Made by a program: the position numbers and the translations under genes. The notes beneath the pieces were generated by a model. The model was not told where the DNA came from. It ran no database searches and was given only the letters and a program-made list of their open reading frames with translations. DNA of 44,788 nt. It comes from Spirochaetes bacterium GWB1_27_13 (GTDB taxonomy: Bacteria > Spirochaetota > GWE2-31-10 > MWDO01). Shown here piece after piece: positions 9,169 through 17,770 of this stretch. Location of the stretch: contig MIAN01000034.1 of the NCBI GenBank assembly GCA_001829125.1, positions 8,223 to 53,010 of the forward strand. The letters run 5' to 3'. The first letter of the stretch is position 1, and every line of letters starts with the position of its first letter.

Positions 9169-9298
9169 TTCTTACTCCGCATTTAAATCATATTTATCGA
9201 TTAAACTTATTGCCCTAAGCATTTCATAAAATGTTTGCGATGTTTACGTAGATGAGTAAATGTAGTAAACTCGCTTTTATCTGCTGTTTATTACAATA

Positions 9299-9982
9299 TT
9301 ATAACAAATTTTTCTCTATTAAATCAACAACAGAATATCTTTTTCTTTCCAAGTTATGATTCATAACGACATCAATTATTTTATTTAAACCTTTGGAATA
9401 GGTATTATGTCCAAGTACTTTTGTTTCAATTTTTACTTCATCATTTCCATCTTTTATAATTATTTTATGGAAGGCATGTTTATCTAAATACTCATTTGGA
9501 ATGCCAATTTCATTGAATTGAATTTCTGGGTCTCTTATCGATTTTATTTTGTCAATTGGATATTTTAAAATATTTGCAAAGCTATAAGCAGTTCCTGGTG
9601 CAGACTTTTTTGTTGATTGATGTGATTCTGTTATTGAAATTTCATAATCTTCAAATTTATCACCATAATTTTTCATCATAGTTATTATTTTTAAAATTAG
9701 AATTGAAGTATTAGGACAAATAATCAATGTAAAATTTGGTTCAATTTTTTCTGTTTCAAGACCAGTTGAAAGTTCAATTAATACAGAATCTGTAACCTCA
9801 CAATATTTTATACATTCTTCTAATTGTCTTCCAGAGCCTGCATGAACAATTATTGACTTTTCATTCAATGTTTTATTGATAGAATCCCATTTCAAAATTT
9901 CACTATTAGGGAAAGATAAATTAGAAGATAGTATTGCATTTGCTAATTTCCCATTTCCAACAATAATTATTTTCAATTTCAT
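9299..9982 (-). CDS. DapB-like dihydrodipicolinate reductase family protein
   Basis: A 227-residue protein with an N-terminal NAD(P)-binding motif (IIVGNGKLANAIL) and a DapB C-terminal signature ESHQSTKKSAPGTAYSFA; the usual form is E-HH-K-DAPSGTA. The GTA-containing substrate loop is kept, but the second histidine of the catalytic HH pair is replaced (SHQ), and the Rossmann half is shorter than in true DapB (about 270 residues). It may therefore be a DapB-like reductase of another substrate rather than the lysine-pathway enzyme. No other lysine or diaminopimelate genes are nearby. Confidence 0.7.
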   Translation of the reverse strand: MKLKIIIVGNGKLANAILSSNLSFPNSEILKWDSINKTLNEKSIIVHAGSGRQLEECIKYCEVTDSVLIELSTGLETEKIEPNFTLIICPNTSILILKIITMMKNYGDKFEDYEISITESHQSTKKSAPGTAYSFANILKYPIDKIKSIRDPEIQFNEIGIPNEYLDKHAFHKIIIKDGNDEVKIETKVLGHNTYSKGLNKIIDVVMNHNLERKRYSVVDLIEKNLL

Positions 9983-10094
9983 TCCTTTAAATTTTTTCTA
10001 ATTGCAGCGAACCTTTTGTAAGTTGCCGAAATTGACCTCTTTTAATTATACATTAATACAGAATAATTAATCAACCATAATTTCTAAATTTTGC

Positions 10095-10420
10095 ACTCAA
10101 TTTGGATACCAAAACATATCTTGTGCTTCTACCATTTGTTAAAAAGTATATTTTCTATAAATAACTGGTTTAACTTTACCCGACTCTACAAGTCCTATGA
10201 GAAAAATTAACTCTCTAATACTTGCTTGTTCATGTCCAGACGTAACAACACAGAAAAATACTGTCCTTTAGGTTTAAGCAATGGCTTAATTTTTGAATAT
10301 GAGATTTTTCCAACAGCATCAAAAATAATATCGTATCGCTCTTTATCTGCAGAAAAATCCTCTTTCGTGTAATCGATAATTTTGTCAGCTCCAAAGTATC
10401 TTACAAAATCAATATTTCAT
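10095..10420 (-). pseudogene. Remnant of a second MDR (quinone oxidoreductase-like) gene
   Basis: Reading the minus strand gives IDFVRYFGADKIIDYTKEDF, then YDIIFDAVGKISYSK and LLKPKGQYFSV; a frameshift near 10.25 kb moves to VTSGHEQASIRELIFLIGLV and SGKVKPVIYRKYTF; an in-frame stop at 10139-10141 precedes QMVEA. These match in order the C-terminal half of the intact enzyme at 3880-4821 (GADKVIDYT, FDSIGKITYSK, VKPVID, EIVEAH in the corresponding places). The N-terminal half is missing. The rest of the gap from 9983 to 10516 shows no gene. Confidence 0.85.
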
Positions 10421-10516
10421 ACAATTAATTAAAAATAGGAGATTTCTCTAAATCAATCATTGTAAAGAATATTGGAGTTATACAAAGATACTGTGCTTTT
10501 TTTCAACATTTTTTTA

Positions 10517-11287
10517 TTATTTATATTTTGCTTCTATTTTTTTTAATAATCCATTTTCTTTTGCTTTTATTATAAATTTATCTAAGTCCTCTTTTAATTT
10601 AGTTTTATTTTTATTTATTTGAAACATAAGTTCAAATTCATATAGTGATTTATCAGAAAAATAAAAATCTTTCATATCTTCATTATTTAATTTTATTTCA
10701 TATGGTGTTACATAAGTATTGCCAAAAAAACAATCTATCCTATGCTTTTTTAACATTGCTATTAACTGTATTGAATCTGTAACATCATATCCAATAATTT
10801 TTTTCTCTTCAAAAAGATTATCAAACTCTCCATAACCAAATCCTCTTATTTTTCCTACTTTTTTTCCAAAAAGGTCTTCAGGTTTTTCAAATTTAAATTG
10901 ATTATCTTTCAACATTACTACACAATCTTTACTCTTTACAAAAGGCTCGCTCCAAATAAAATTTTTAGCTCTATCTCCAGTAAATAAAGGACTATTATAT
11001 GATAGATCGGCTTTATTATAATCTAAAGATATTTGTTCTCTTTTCTTTGGTAATCCAATTATCGTTATTTTATAATTTTTATATTCTTTTTGAAATTCAT
11101 TTAATAAATCTACAACTATACCTTCTTTTAGTTCTCCACCTGATTTATCTGGTTTCATATGAAAAGGGGCATATCCAGCATCATTAAATATTGCATTAAT
11201 TTGTTCATAATTCGTTTCTGAAAAAATTACAGTAATCGATAAAATTAAAAATAAAAAAATCACTCCAAAAATATTCTTTTTTAACAT
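10517..11287 (-). CDS. Periplasmic solute-binding protein, family 3 (amino-acid type)
   Basis: A 256-residue protein with a signal peptide (MLKKNIFGVIFLFLILSITVIFSE, about 23 residues, shown here as basic start, hydrophobic core and a cleavage site near SE). The mature part has the family 3 layout: a YAPFHMKPDKSGG ligand-entry segment, GIVVDLLNEF, a hinge region around KVGKIRGFGYGEF and the closing helix DLDKFIIKAKENGLLKKI. It is missing any adjacent permease or ATPase gene, so it may feed a distant ABC transporter or act as a sensor. Upstream 300 bases are AT-rich and probably hold the promoter. Confidence 0.8.
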   Translation of the reverse strand: MLKKNIFGVIFLFLILSITVIFSETNYEQINAIFNDAGYAPFHMKPDKSGGELKEGIVVDLLNEFQKEYKNYKITIIGLPKKREQISLDYNKADLSYNSPLFTGDRAKNFIWSEPFVKSKDCVVMLKDNQFKFEKPEDLFGKKVGKIRGFGYGEFDNLFEEKKIIGYDVTDSIQLIAMLKKHRIDCFFGNTYVTPYEIKLNNEDMKDFYFSDKSLYEFELMFQINKNKTKLKEDLDKFIIKAKENGLLKKIEAKYK

Positions 11288-11597
11288 TTTATCTTCCTTA
11301 AATATAAGATTTTTTTTATTTAGTAGTTTAAAATACTAAATATTCATTATATACACTTCTTTTTTATAATGAACATTATTCAACTTGTTATTATAATATT
11401 AATTATATTCATTAATAAATTATTGTCAAGTCAAAATTCCAAAAACTCTAAAAATTAAAATATCTTTATCTATAAACACACCAATTCAAACCACAATTCA
11501 ACCCAAATTAATGTTTATATACTAAATATTTTTTTAAATTTTTCTTAAATAAAAGATGACACTTTCATATAATCAAACTATATGTTTAACTTTATGA
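11288..11597. other. AT-rich intergenic, no gene seen
   Basis: Nothing coding is seen. From about 11530 rightward the sequence (TTTTTTAAATTTTTCTTAAA) is shared with 13755 onward, so it marks the left end of the duplicated toxin-antitoxin block. Confidence 0.5.
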
Positions 11598-11890
11598 CTA
11601 TAATTCTTGAGTTGCTTGGAATGTAATATCTATTATTTTTCTACTTAATTATAATATCACTTTGTATTAATTTTGGTATAAGCGGTTTTATTTCTTTTAT
11701 CAATCCTATTTTATTTGCTTCCAATAATATACCCATCGTTCATATTGTCTCAAGTTCGTTTATTTTGGCAAATTTTCTTGCTTTTAAATCATCTATTAAA
11801 ACAATATCTGGTTTATCTTTTAAAATGGGTAAAGTTCATTCTTAATTTTCCTAATTCAAACATAAAATCAACTTTATTCATTTTAGATAA
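11598..11890 (-). pseudogene. Wrecked copy of the UPF0175/DUF3368 toxin-antitoxin module
   Basis: The bases from 11598 to about 11820 are nearly identical to the 3' half of the intact DUF3368 toxin gene (13825-14040); from about 11845 they jump to sequence matching the middle of the antitoxin gene (14375-14412). Roughly 330 bases that hold the toxin start and antitoxin end have been lost, and stop codons interrupt what remains (for example TTAATTATAATATCAC where the intact gene has TTATTCTAATATCAC). It follows that this is a dead duplicate, not a separate gene. Confidence 0.85.
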
Positions 11891-11956
11891 ACTAATTTTA
11901 ATTAAAACTCACCAAAAAGTCATATGAAATAGGAAAATCTTGGGGGGAGTTTGGTA

Positions 11957-12367
11957 ACATTTTTCAATAAAAAAACATTAATAAACACAACAAAATTAAT
12001 ATTTATATATCAAAAATAATATAAAATAGCTTAAATTAGCTTATATCAATCTAAAATACTGTAAAATTTAATTATTTATTGTGATTATTAGAGAATATTG
12101 TTAATATTATTTTAAAATAAAAAATATAGATATTAAATAATGTATTTTAAGAAAAAATATATATTTTAGTTAAATATGAAAATATAAATATATTATATAA
12201 CTTATAATGGCATGAAAATACTAAAATAAGTTATTATCTCTAATGTATATATCATTATGAGAATTTAAAAAATATCAGCAATTTTCCGATCACTAAAGCA
12301 GAACTAACCAGTTGGATAACTATTTGTTATGCAAAAATCGACCAAATTTTTTTAATTAAAAAATATA
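11957..12367. other. Extremely AT-rich gene-free stretch
   Basis: About 410 bases made almost wholly of A and T with many TATA-like steps. Just left of it, at 11922-11952, is a short copy of the GGGGAGTTTGGTAA-type flank seen again at 13.08 and 14.63 kb. No reading frame, RNA or clear hairpin is recognised. Confidence 0.5.
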
Positions 12368-12396
12368 TTGATTTAGTATTAAATAAGTAGTATAAT
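12368..12396 (+). promoter_or_regulatory. Consensus promoter predicting a leaderless antitoxin mRNA
   Basis: TTGATT (12368-12373) and a perfect TATAAT (12391-12396) are 17 bases apart. The ATG of the antitoxin is at 12403, only six bases after the -10 box, which is where transcription should start. There is no Shine-Dalgarno sequence before it. The transcript is therefore predicted to begin at or next to the start codon. Confidence 0.6.
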
Positions 12397-12402
12397 TATA
12401 GT

Positions 12403-12633
12403 ATGAAAATAAAAACATCAATAACAATATCTAGTGAATTATTACAACAAATTGACAAATTATACAATCATTCAATAAATAGATCTTTATTTATTGAAAA
12501 TGCAGTTAAATATTATCTTGAAAAACAAATAAGAGATAAAAGAAATGAACTTGATTTAGAAATAATAAATAAGAATTCTGAAGATTTAAATTTGGAAGCG
12601 GAAGATACTTTATTATACCAGGTGGAAAATTGA
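12403..12633 (+). CDS. Ribbon-helix-helix antitoxin of a MazF-type module
   Basis: A 76-residue protein with an N-terminal ribbon-helix-helix fold: the strand [13 protein letters not shown], helix QQIDKLYN and helix [13 protein letters not shown] over residues 1-40, followed by an acidic C-terminal tail ([14 protein letters not shown]) of the kind that wraps around the toxin. RHH antitoxins also repress their own promoter, and the promoter here sits directly against the gene. Its stop overlaps the toxin start. Confidence 0.82.
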   Translation: MKIKTSITISSELLQQIDKLYNHSINRSLFIENAVKYYLEKQIRDKRNELDLEIINKNSEDLNLEAEDTLLYQVEN

Positions 12634-12959
12634 AAAGAGGAGATTTATTTCGAGTCTATAAAGGGTCACCAAATGACACAAAAGATTTTAGAGTATTTGT
12701 TGTAGTTAGTAGACAAATATTAATAGATTCAAAATTTAGTACCGTAATTTGCGCTCCAATTTATTCAAATTATAATGGTTTATCAACGCAAGTTTTAATA
12801 GGAATTGAAGAAGGATTAAAACATGAAAGTGCAATACATTGTGATGAATTAATAAGTTTAAGAAAAACAATGTTAACAAATTATATTGGTAAATTATCAG
12901 AAGATCAATTAAATGAATTAAATAAAGCATTAAAGATTTCTTTGGATTTAGAAATGTAA
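12630..12959 (+). CDS. mazF: MazF/PemK-type endoribonuclease toxin
   Basis: A 109-residue protein with the MazF/PemK fold: [11 protein letters not shown] at the start (the usual MRRGDI.. opening), FVVVSRQ, then [10 protein letters not shown], the [12 protein letters not shown] segment holding the conserved S and D, and [16 protein letters not shown] at the end. The family cleaves mRNA at short sequences and is neutralised by the partner encoded upstream. The start is TTG, overlapping the antitoxin stop by four bases (TTGA), so the two are translationally coupled. A weak start codon would keep toxin below antitoxin. Confidence 0.85.
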   Translation: MKRGDLFRVYKGSPNDTKDFRVFVVVSRQILIDSKFSTVICAPIYSNYNGLSTQVLIGIEEGLKHESAIHCDELISLRKTMLTNYIGKLSEDQLNELNKALKISLDLEM

Positions 12960-13008
12960 TAAATCGCTCGATTTTTGGCTAACCCCTAATTATATATCTT
13001 TCATTTTA

Positions 13009-13055
13009 ATTATATACTGAAATGTTTCAGCTTTGTCTTAAATTCAAGTATCATT
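13009..13055 (+). repeat. Short dispersed repeat with CTGAAATGTTTCAG palindrome
   Basis: AATTATATACTGAAATGTTT and the following CAG..TGTCTTAAATTCA match 28252-28290, which lies just after the first Roco gene. The 14-base palindrome at its centre would form a small hairpin. Both copies sit immediately downstream of plus-strand genes, so a termination or mRNA-end role is possible. Confidence 0.5.
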
Positions 13056-13069
13056 TTTTTTCACTGAAA

Positions 13070-13325
13070 TAGAAAAATCTGGGGAGGGAGTTTGGTAAAT
13101 TGATATTGTAGTGGAGAAAAGAGAATTTAGATTTATAAAACACTGATAATAGGGATTTTAATGAAAAAATACGGTGAAAGAATAGTATTATACAATAATA
13201 TTATTAAATATAGTGGGTTTTTATGTAATTATTTTTATTATTGGGTGTTTTGATGTTTTAAAAGATATTTTTTATTGAGGTGAAATTGGAAAAAATCTGG
13301 TGGGTTGTAAGCAGTGCATTTTATA
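13070..13325 (+). repeat. Flank repeat F3 (copy 1), shared with 14612-14930
   Basis: GGGAGTTTGGTAAATTGATA, AGTGGAGAAAAGAGAATT, TTTATAAAACACTGA and GTGGGTTGT occur here and in the same order at 14.63-14.90 kb with modest differences. Both copies sit at the 3' side of a minus-strand gene or remnant. A truncated third copy of the first segment is at 11.92-11.95 kb. Confidence 0.7.
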
Positions 13326-13496
13326 GTTTAAAAAAATTTAGAAACCAGCCAGCTGAAATTATATACTTTCCATCAGGTGAAAAGTTTGCCGAGTTTATTC
13401 CATTTTGCCCTTGTTGAATATTAAAATCAATTGAAACTAAATTGTTTACAATAGATATTATTGATAAAAACTCAAAAATAATTTTATTTTTTTCAT
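13321..13496 (-). pseudogene. 5' remnant of a secreted WD40-repeat protein gene
   Basis: The minus strand has a GAGG ribosome binding site (13501-13504), an ATG at 13494-13496 and a basic-hydrophobic start (MKKIKLFLSF). After a one-base frameshift it continues LSIISIVNNLVS and then INSANFSPDGKYIISAGW, which is the unmistakable first blade strand set of a WD40 repeat. The frame then stops at 13321-13323. The rest of the propeller is gone. This is therefore the front end of a decayed gene for an exported WD40 protein. Confidence 0.72.
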
Positions 13497-13534
13497 AAAT
13501 ACCTCATTTAAAATGCATGGTTTATAACTACATT

Positions 13535-13725
13535 TATCCAATAATTATAATTTTTTTCCCTAATTTTGTAAATCAAAATCAATATTTTTTGCTATAATTA
13601 ATATAAAAGGAGGCATAAATACATTTATTTAAGAAAATAAAAAAACAAATCTAACAAATAGAAATTATTCTATCAAAAAACGCTGACTTTTAATTTTGTG
13701 GCTAAATCAATTTTCTTTTAAATTA
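13535..13725 (+). repeat. Flank repeat F5 (copy 1), shared with 15668-15850
   Basis: CCCTAATTTTGTAAATCAAA, AATTAATATAAAA, TACATTTATTTAAGAAAA, AACAAATCTAACAAATAGAA and AACGCTGACTT are all repeated in order at 15.68-15.83 kb at about 90% identity by eye. Each copy lies just upstream of a minus-strand gene (WD40 remnant here, membrane-anchored protein there), so it probably holds a duplicated promoter. Confidence 0.75.
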
Positions 13726-13824
13726 AATGGAAAATGATAAACACTGAGAAAACTACTTTTTTAAATTTTTCTTAAACAAAAGCATGCCCTTTGATACAAT
13801 TAAACTACATGTTTAACTTTATGA

Positions 13825-14304
13825 CTATAATTCTTGAGCTGCTTGTAATGTAATATCTATTATTTTTCTACTTATTCTAATATCACTTTGTATTAATTTT
13901 GATATGAGTGGTTTTATTTCTTTTATCAATCCTATTTTCTTTGCTTCCAATAATATACCCATTGTTCCTATTGTCTCAAGTCCGTTTATTTTAGCAAATT
14001 TTCTTGCTTTTAAATCATCTATTAAAACAATATCTGGTTTTTCTTCTAAAGCTAAAACAATTGCTTCAGATTCTCCTATTCCAATATCGCTTAATAAAAT
14101 TTCTATGGCTAATCTATTTTTAACAATTTTTACCCTTCCTTCTAAAAATATTTTTAATTCTTTTGAGAAAGGTTTATCTTTTAAAGTAACTTCTTCATAA
14201 ACAGCATTTGGAACATATATTTCTTTATATAACTTTTCTAATAAATCAAGTTTTTCTATTACTGCCAACGAAATTAATGGTGAAGAATCCGAAATAATAA
14301 TCAT
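13825..14304 (-). CDS. DUF3368 PIN-like toxin
   Basis: A 159-residue protein of the DUF3368/PIN-like nuclease family: ISDSSPLISLAVIEKLDLL at the start with the first metal-binding aspartate, VPNAVYEEV, GESEAIVLALE with the central acidic residue, and LIDDLKARKFAKINGLETIGT with further aspartates. The family is the toxin partner of UPF0175 antitoxins, and such a gene lies upstream with a four-base overlap. All acidic catalytic positions seem present, so it should be active. A dead copy lies at 11598-11890. Confidence 0.88.
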   Translation of the reverse strand: MIIISDSSPLISLAVIEKLDLLEKLYKEIYVPNAVYEEVTLKDKPFSKELKIFLEGRVKIVKNRLAIEILLSDIGIGESEAIVLALEEKPDIVLIDDLKARKFAKINGLETIGTMGILLEAKKIGLIKEIKPLISKLIQSDIRISRKIIDITLQAAQEL

Positions 14305-14567
14305 CTCTTCATTATCCTCTCAACTTCTTCCTTAAAATCATCTTCATCGTAATTTATTACAGGTATCCCATATTTTCCTAATTCAAACATAAAATCAACT
14401 TTATTCATTTCTGCAAGTTCAGAAGCTTTTCCCATCGATAGTTTTTGTATTTTGTAAAGTTCCATTGCTGTATAAAGTTTCATTTGTTTTATAAAATCGG
14501 TCTTAGTTTCATTTAGTGTATAAAGAATTTCTTCTGGTACATTTAACCTCAATTCAATTGTTTTCAA
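14301..14567 (-). CDS. UPF0175 family antitoxin
   Basis: An 88-residue protein with the UPF0175 pattern: an N-terminal strand TIELRLNVPEEIL, the helix MKLYTAMELYKIQKLSMGKASELAEM and KVDFMFELGKYGIPV, ending in a charged tail. It is the usual upstream partner of DUF3368 toxins and probably acts as a DNA-binding antitoxin. Stop and toxin start overlap by four bases. RBS AGGAGA lies about ten bases before the ATG. Confidence 0.87.
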   Translation of the reverse strand: MKTIELRLNVPEEILYTLNETKTDFIKQMKLYTAMELYKIQKLSMGKASELAEMNKVDFMFELGKYGIPVINYDEDDFKEEVERIMKR

Positions 14568-14611
14568 TTTTAATCTCCTATTTTATTAATCTTAATTAAA
14601 ACTTATTAAGA

Positions 14612-14930
14612 AGTCAACTGAAATAGAAAAATTTTGGGTGGAGTTTGTTAAATTGATATTGTAGTGGAGAAAAGAGAATTGAGATTTATAAAACACTGAC
14701 AATATGGATTTTACTGAGAAAATACGGAGAAAAAATAGGATTAGATAATAATATCATTAAATATAATAATTTTTTATGTAATTGTTTTTATTATTGATGT
14801 TTTGATGGTTTATATAGTTTTTAAAATATAGAGATTTTATTATTTTTTTTAAAGTTGATTTTTTTTCAGATGAAATTGCAGGGAATTCAGTGGGTTGTCG
14901 GCTGTTGGCAGAGGATATTTAAAAAAAACA
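14612..14930 (+). repeat. Flank repeat F3 (copy 2)
   Basis: Second copy of the sequence at 13070-13325, starting CTGAAATAGAAAAATTTTGG and ending near CAGTGGGTTGTCGGC. It covers the gap between the antitoxin start and the end of the next minus-strand gene. No gene is seen in it. Confidence 0.7.
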
Positions 14931-15653
14931 TTTTATTTTTTCCCATATAATCGTACTTGTTAAATTTACAACTACACCAAATATAAAAGATATAATTATT
15001 GATAAAATTGGATGATTTTTAACAAAATCAAATAATTTATAAAATAATTTCTTTTTAATTCTTTTAATTTCTTTTCTAACTTTTTTTATTATATCTATTG
15101 GTATTTTTGATTTTGATAAATTATGATAGCAATCATCACAAATTATTGGATTATAACAAGAATAAATAACATCAGATTTATATCCAGTCATATCAAATAT
15201 ACAGCCTTTTGTTTCATCATGAGCAAAACTTGTTTTCTCACTTTTTGACGGAATTCGATTATTATACATTTTATAAACAAAACTATAAGAATAAAGCTTC
15301 ATTAATATTAAATTCTCTATTGGTATATTTTCACTTTTTAATATTTCAGCCATTTGAAATAATGTAAAAATAATTTTATTGTTTTTTAATCTTCGTGAAT
15401 AATAATTATTTTCCAAAGGGACATTACAAATACAAAAAATAAAATTTATATTATCTTGTAAATTAGGGATAGCTTTTTCTAATATATCATCAGAATAGCC
15501 CCAATTTCCTCCATCAGAATTTTTATCTAAGATATAATCATTTATATATTTATCAACATCAAATAATAAAGATTTATTTTTAATTATTTTTTTGAAATCA
15601 ATATCAAATGGAATATAACCTAATCTTATAATTTTGATCTTTAATTTATCCAT
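14919..15653 (-). CDS. Uncharacterised protein with C-terminal membrane anchor
   Basis: I do not recognise this 244-residue protein. The start at 15653 is chosen because AGAGGA lies at the right distance; a GTG four codons earlier is the alternative. The soluble part (residues 1-210) has the segments NVPLENNYYSRRL, ENLILMKLYSYSFVY and FAHDETKGCIFDMTGYKSD, then ICDDCYHNLSK. C172 and C175 with C151 and C166 could bind a metal. A basic helix (KKVRKEIKRIKKK) precedes a single membrane helix at about 215-237, leaving a short tail. That layout resembles tail-anchored effector proteins in conflict systems, and the neighbours are toxin-antitoxin modules, but the function is unknown. Confidence 0.7.
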   Translation of the reverse strand: MDKLKIKIIRLGYIPFDIDFKKIIKNKSLLFDVDKYINDYILDKNSDGGNWGYSDDILEKAIPNLQDNINFIFCICNVPLENNYYSRRLKNNKIIFTLFQMAEILKSENIPIENLILMKLYSYSFVYKMYNNRIPSKSEKTSFAHDETKGCIFDMTGYKSDVIYSCYNPIICDDCYHNLSKSKIPIDIIKKVRKEIKRIKKKLFYKLFDFVKNHPILSIIISFIFGVVVNLTSTIIWEKIKCFF

Positions 15654-15667
15654 ATTTCCTCTCACAA

Positions 15668-15850
15668 TTTACCCAATAATTATAAAATTTTTCCCTAATT
15701 TTGTAAACCAAAATCAATATTTTTCACTTTAATTAATATAAAATGAGGCTATAAATACATTTATTTAAGAAAATAAAAAAACAAATCTAACAAATAGAAA
15801 TTATTCTATAAAAAAACGCTGACTTGTAATTCTCTTGCTAAATCAATCTT
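15668..15850 (+). repeat. Flank repeat F5 (copy 2)
   Basis: Second copy of the sequence at 13535-13725. It covers most of the gap between the membrane-anchored protein gene (minus) and parE (plus), so both genes may draw promoters from it. The remaining bases to 15960 hold the parE leader. Confidence 0.7.
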
Positions 15851-15960
15851 TCTCTTTCAATATTCTTCGTCCTGTGCTAACCCTAAAAAATCGATCTTAC
15901 ATAATTTACCATTTGACAAAATTCAAACTTTTGGGTATATTTTTGGTGGATGGGGAATTT

Positions 15961-17766
15961 ATGGCAACAAAAAAAGAAACACATAATTATGACGAGTCAA
16001 AAATTAAGACGCTATCGTCTTTGGAACACATCAGGCTTAGGAGCGGGATGTATATTGGTAGGCTTGGGGATGGGTCTAATTTTGATGATGGGATTTATGT
16101 TTTATTAAAAGAGGTAATTGATAACTCGATTGACGAATACATCATGGGTTTTGGTGACAAGATTTTGATTGATGTAAAGGATAAGACTGTTACTGTCCGC
16201 GATTTTGGTCGGGGTATTCCTTTGGGTAAGCTTATAGAATGTGTTTCAAAGATAAATACTGGTGCTAAATATAATGACGATGTTTTTCAGTTTTCTGTTG
16301 GGTTGAATGGTGTTGGAACAAAGGCTGTCAATGCTTTGTCAAGTAAGTTTATTGCTGCGAGTTATCGAGATGGCGAGGGTAAAGTCGCTGGTTTTGAAAA
16401 AGGCATTCTAAAAAACGAGAAGAATGTTAAGGAAGAAAAGCCAAATGGTACACTAATTCAGTTTGTTCCAGATGCTGAGATTTTTGGTGAATATTCGTTT
16501 GTGGATGAGATAATCGAAAAAAGACTTTTACATTACGCTTACCTAAATGCTGGGTTAAAATTATATTATAATGGTAAATTATTTGAAAGTAAGAATGGTT
16601 TAGCTGACTTATTAAAGGAAGAAATTGGTAGTGAGGGCATTTACGAAATTATTCATTGCAAAGAGCAGAAAATGGAGTATGCTATTTGCCACACGACGAA
16701 TTATGGGGAAACTTATTTTTCTTTTGTCAATGGGCAACATACTACTGACGGAGGGACTCATCAACAGGCTTTTAGAGAAGGAATTTTGAAGGCAATAAAT
16801 GAATTTGCTGGTAAAAATTTTAACGGTGTTGATGTTAGGGAAGGAATAGTTGGGGCTGTTGCGATTAAATTGAAAGACCCAATTTTTGAATCACAAACCA
16901 AAAATAAACTTGGTAACACAGAGATAAAGAGTGAAATAGTAAATAAAGTCAAGGAAACTCTTCTTATATATTTACATAGAAATAAACAGGTTGCTGATAA
17001 AATTATAGAAAAGATTCGATTTAATGAAAATCTAAGAAGCGAGCTTCAACAAGTACAAAAAGAAGCAAAAGAAAAAGCAAAAAAAATTGCTTTAAACATT
17101 CCAAAGCTAAAGGATTGCAAGCATCATCTTTTCGATCAAACAAAAGATGGTGAACGGACAATGATTTTTCTTACAGAGGGACAATCTGCGTCTGGAAGTT
17201 TGGTTTCGTGTCGAGATGTTATGACTCAAGCAATTTATTCGCTTCGTGGTAAACCTTTAAATGTTTTTGGGTTAGGTAAAGAAACTGTTTACAAGAATGA
17301 AGAACTTTTTAACTTAATGAAAGCCTTAGGTATTGAAGAAGGGGTTGAAGGTTTGCGATACCAAAAAATTATAATTTCAACTGATGCTGATGTGGATGGC
17401 TTTCATATTAGGAATTTGCTTTTAACATATTTTTTGGTTTATTTTGAGCCAGTAGTTTTATCTGGGCATTTATTTATACTAGAGACTCCGCTTTTTAGGG
17501 TTAGAAATAAAAAAGAAACGATTTATTGTTATACAGAGGTAGAAAAAGAAAAAGCGTTAAAAAAACTCGGTGCTGAGGCAGAAATTACACGATTTAAAGG
17601 GCTTGGGGAAATTTCACCAAAAGAGTTTGGGCAATTTATAGGTAAAGATATGCGAATCCTCCCTGTAACAGTAGAACATCTAAACGAAATAAAAAAATCT
17701 TTAACTTTCTTTATGGGTAAGAATACTCCAGAACGAAAAGAATATATTATGGAAAATTTAGTGTAG
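15961..17766 (+). CDS. parE: DNA topoisomerase IV subunit B (ParE)
   Basis: The start ATG at 15961 follows GGATGGGG and gives 601 residues; the frame extends 42 codons further upstream but that part has no family match. The protein has the GHKL ATPase (EVIDNSIDEYIMG, DFGRGIPLG, GLNGVGTKAVNALSSKF), transducer domain (QHTTDGGTHQQAFREG) and TOPRIM (LTEGQSASGS, then STDADVDGFHIRNLLL). The end FFMGKNTPERKEYIMENLV, within the conserved tail, is typical of ParE. The TOPRIM glutamate is in EGQS, where GyrB has EGDS. It decatenates chromosomes with ParC, but no parC gene follows here. Confidence 0.93.
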   Translation: MATKKETHNYDESKIKTLSSLEHIRLRSGMYIGRLGDGSNFDDGIYVLLKEVIDNSIDEYIMGFGDKILIDVKDKTVTVRDFGRGIPLGKLIECVSKINTGAKYNDDVFQFSVGLNGVGTKAVNALSSKFIAASYRDGEGKVAGFEKGILKNEKNVKEEKPNGTLIQFVPDAEIFGEYSFVDEIIEKRLLHYAYLNAGLKLYYNGKLFESKNGLADLLKEEIGSEGIYEIIHCKEQKMEYAICHTTNYGETYFSFVNGQHTTDGGTHQQAFREGILKAINEFAGKNFNGVDVREGIVGAVAIKLKDPIFESQTKNKLGNTEIKSEIVNKVKETLLIYLHRNKQVADKIIEKIRFNENLRSELQQVQKEAKEKAKKIALNIPKLKDCKHHLFDQTKDGERTMIFLTEGQSASGSLVSCRDVMTQAIYSLRGKPLNVFGLGKETVYKNEELFNLMKALGIEEGVEGLRYQKIIISTDADVDGFHIRNLLLTYFLVYFEPVVLSGHLFILETPLFRVRNKKETIYCYTEVEKEKALKKLGAEAEITRFKGLGEISPKEFGQFIGKDMRILPVTVEHLNEIKKSLTFFMGKNTPERKEYIMENLV

Positions 17767-17770
17767 AATT

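Noticed and set aside
8744..9229. 161-residue plus-strand reading frame
   Set aside because: It lies opposite a well-supported DUF4386 gene and has no ribosome site or family pattern.
9177..9240. Possible C-terminal tail of a lost gene on the minus strand (TFYEMLRAISLIDKYDLN)
   Set aside because: About 20 open codons without a recognisable family or preceding domain; not enough to call a gene remnant.
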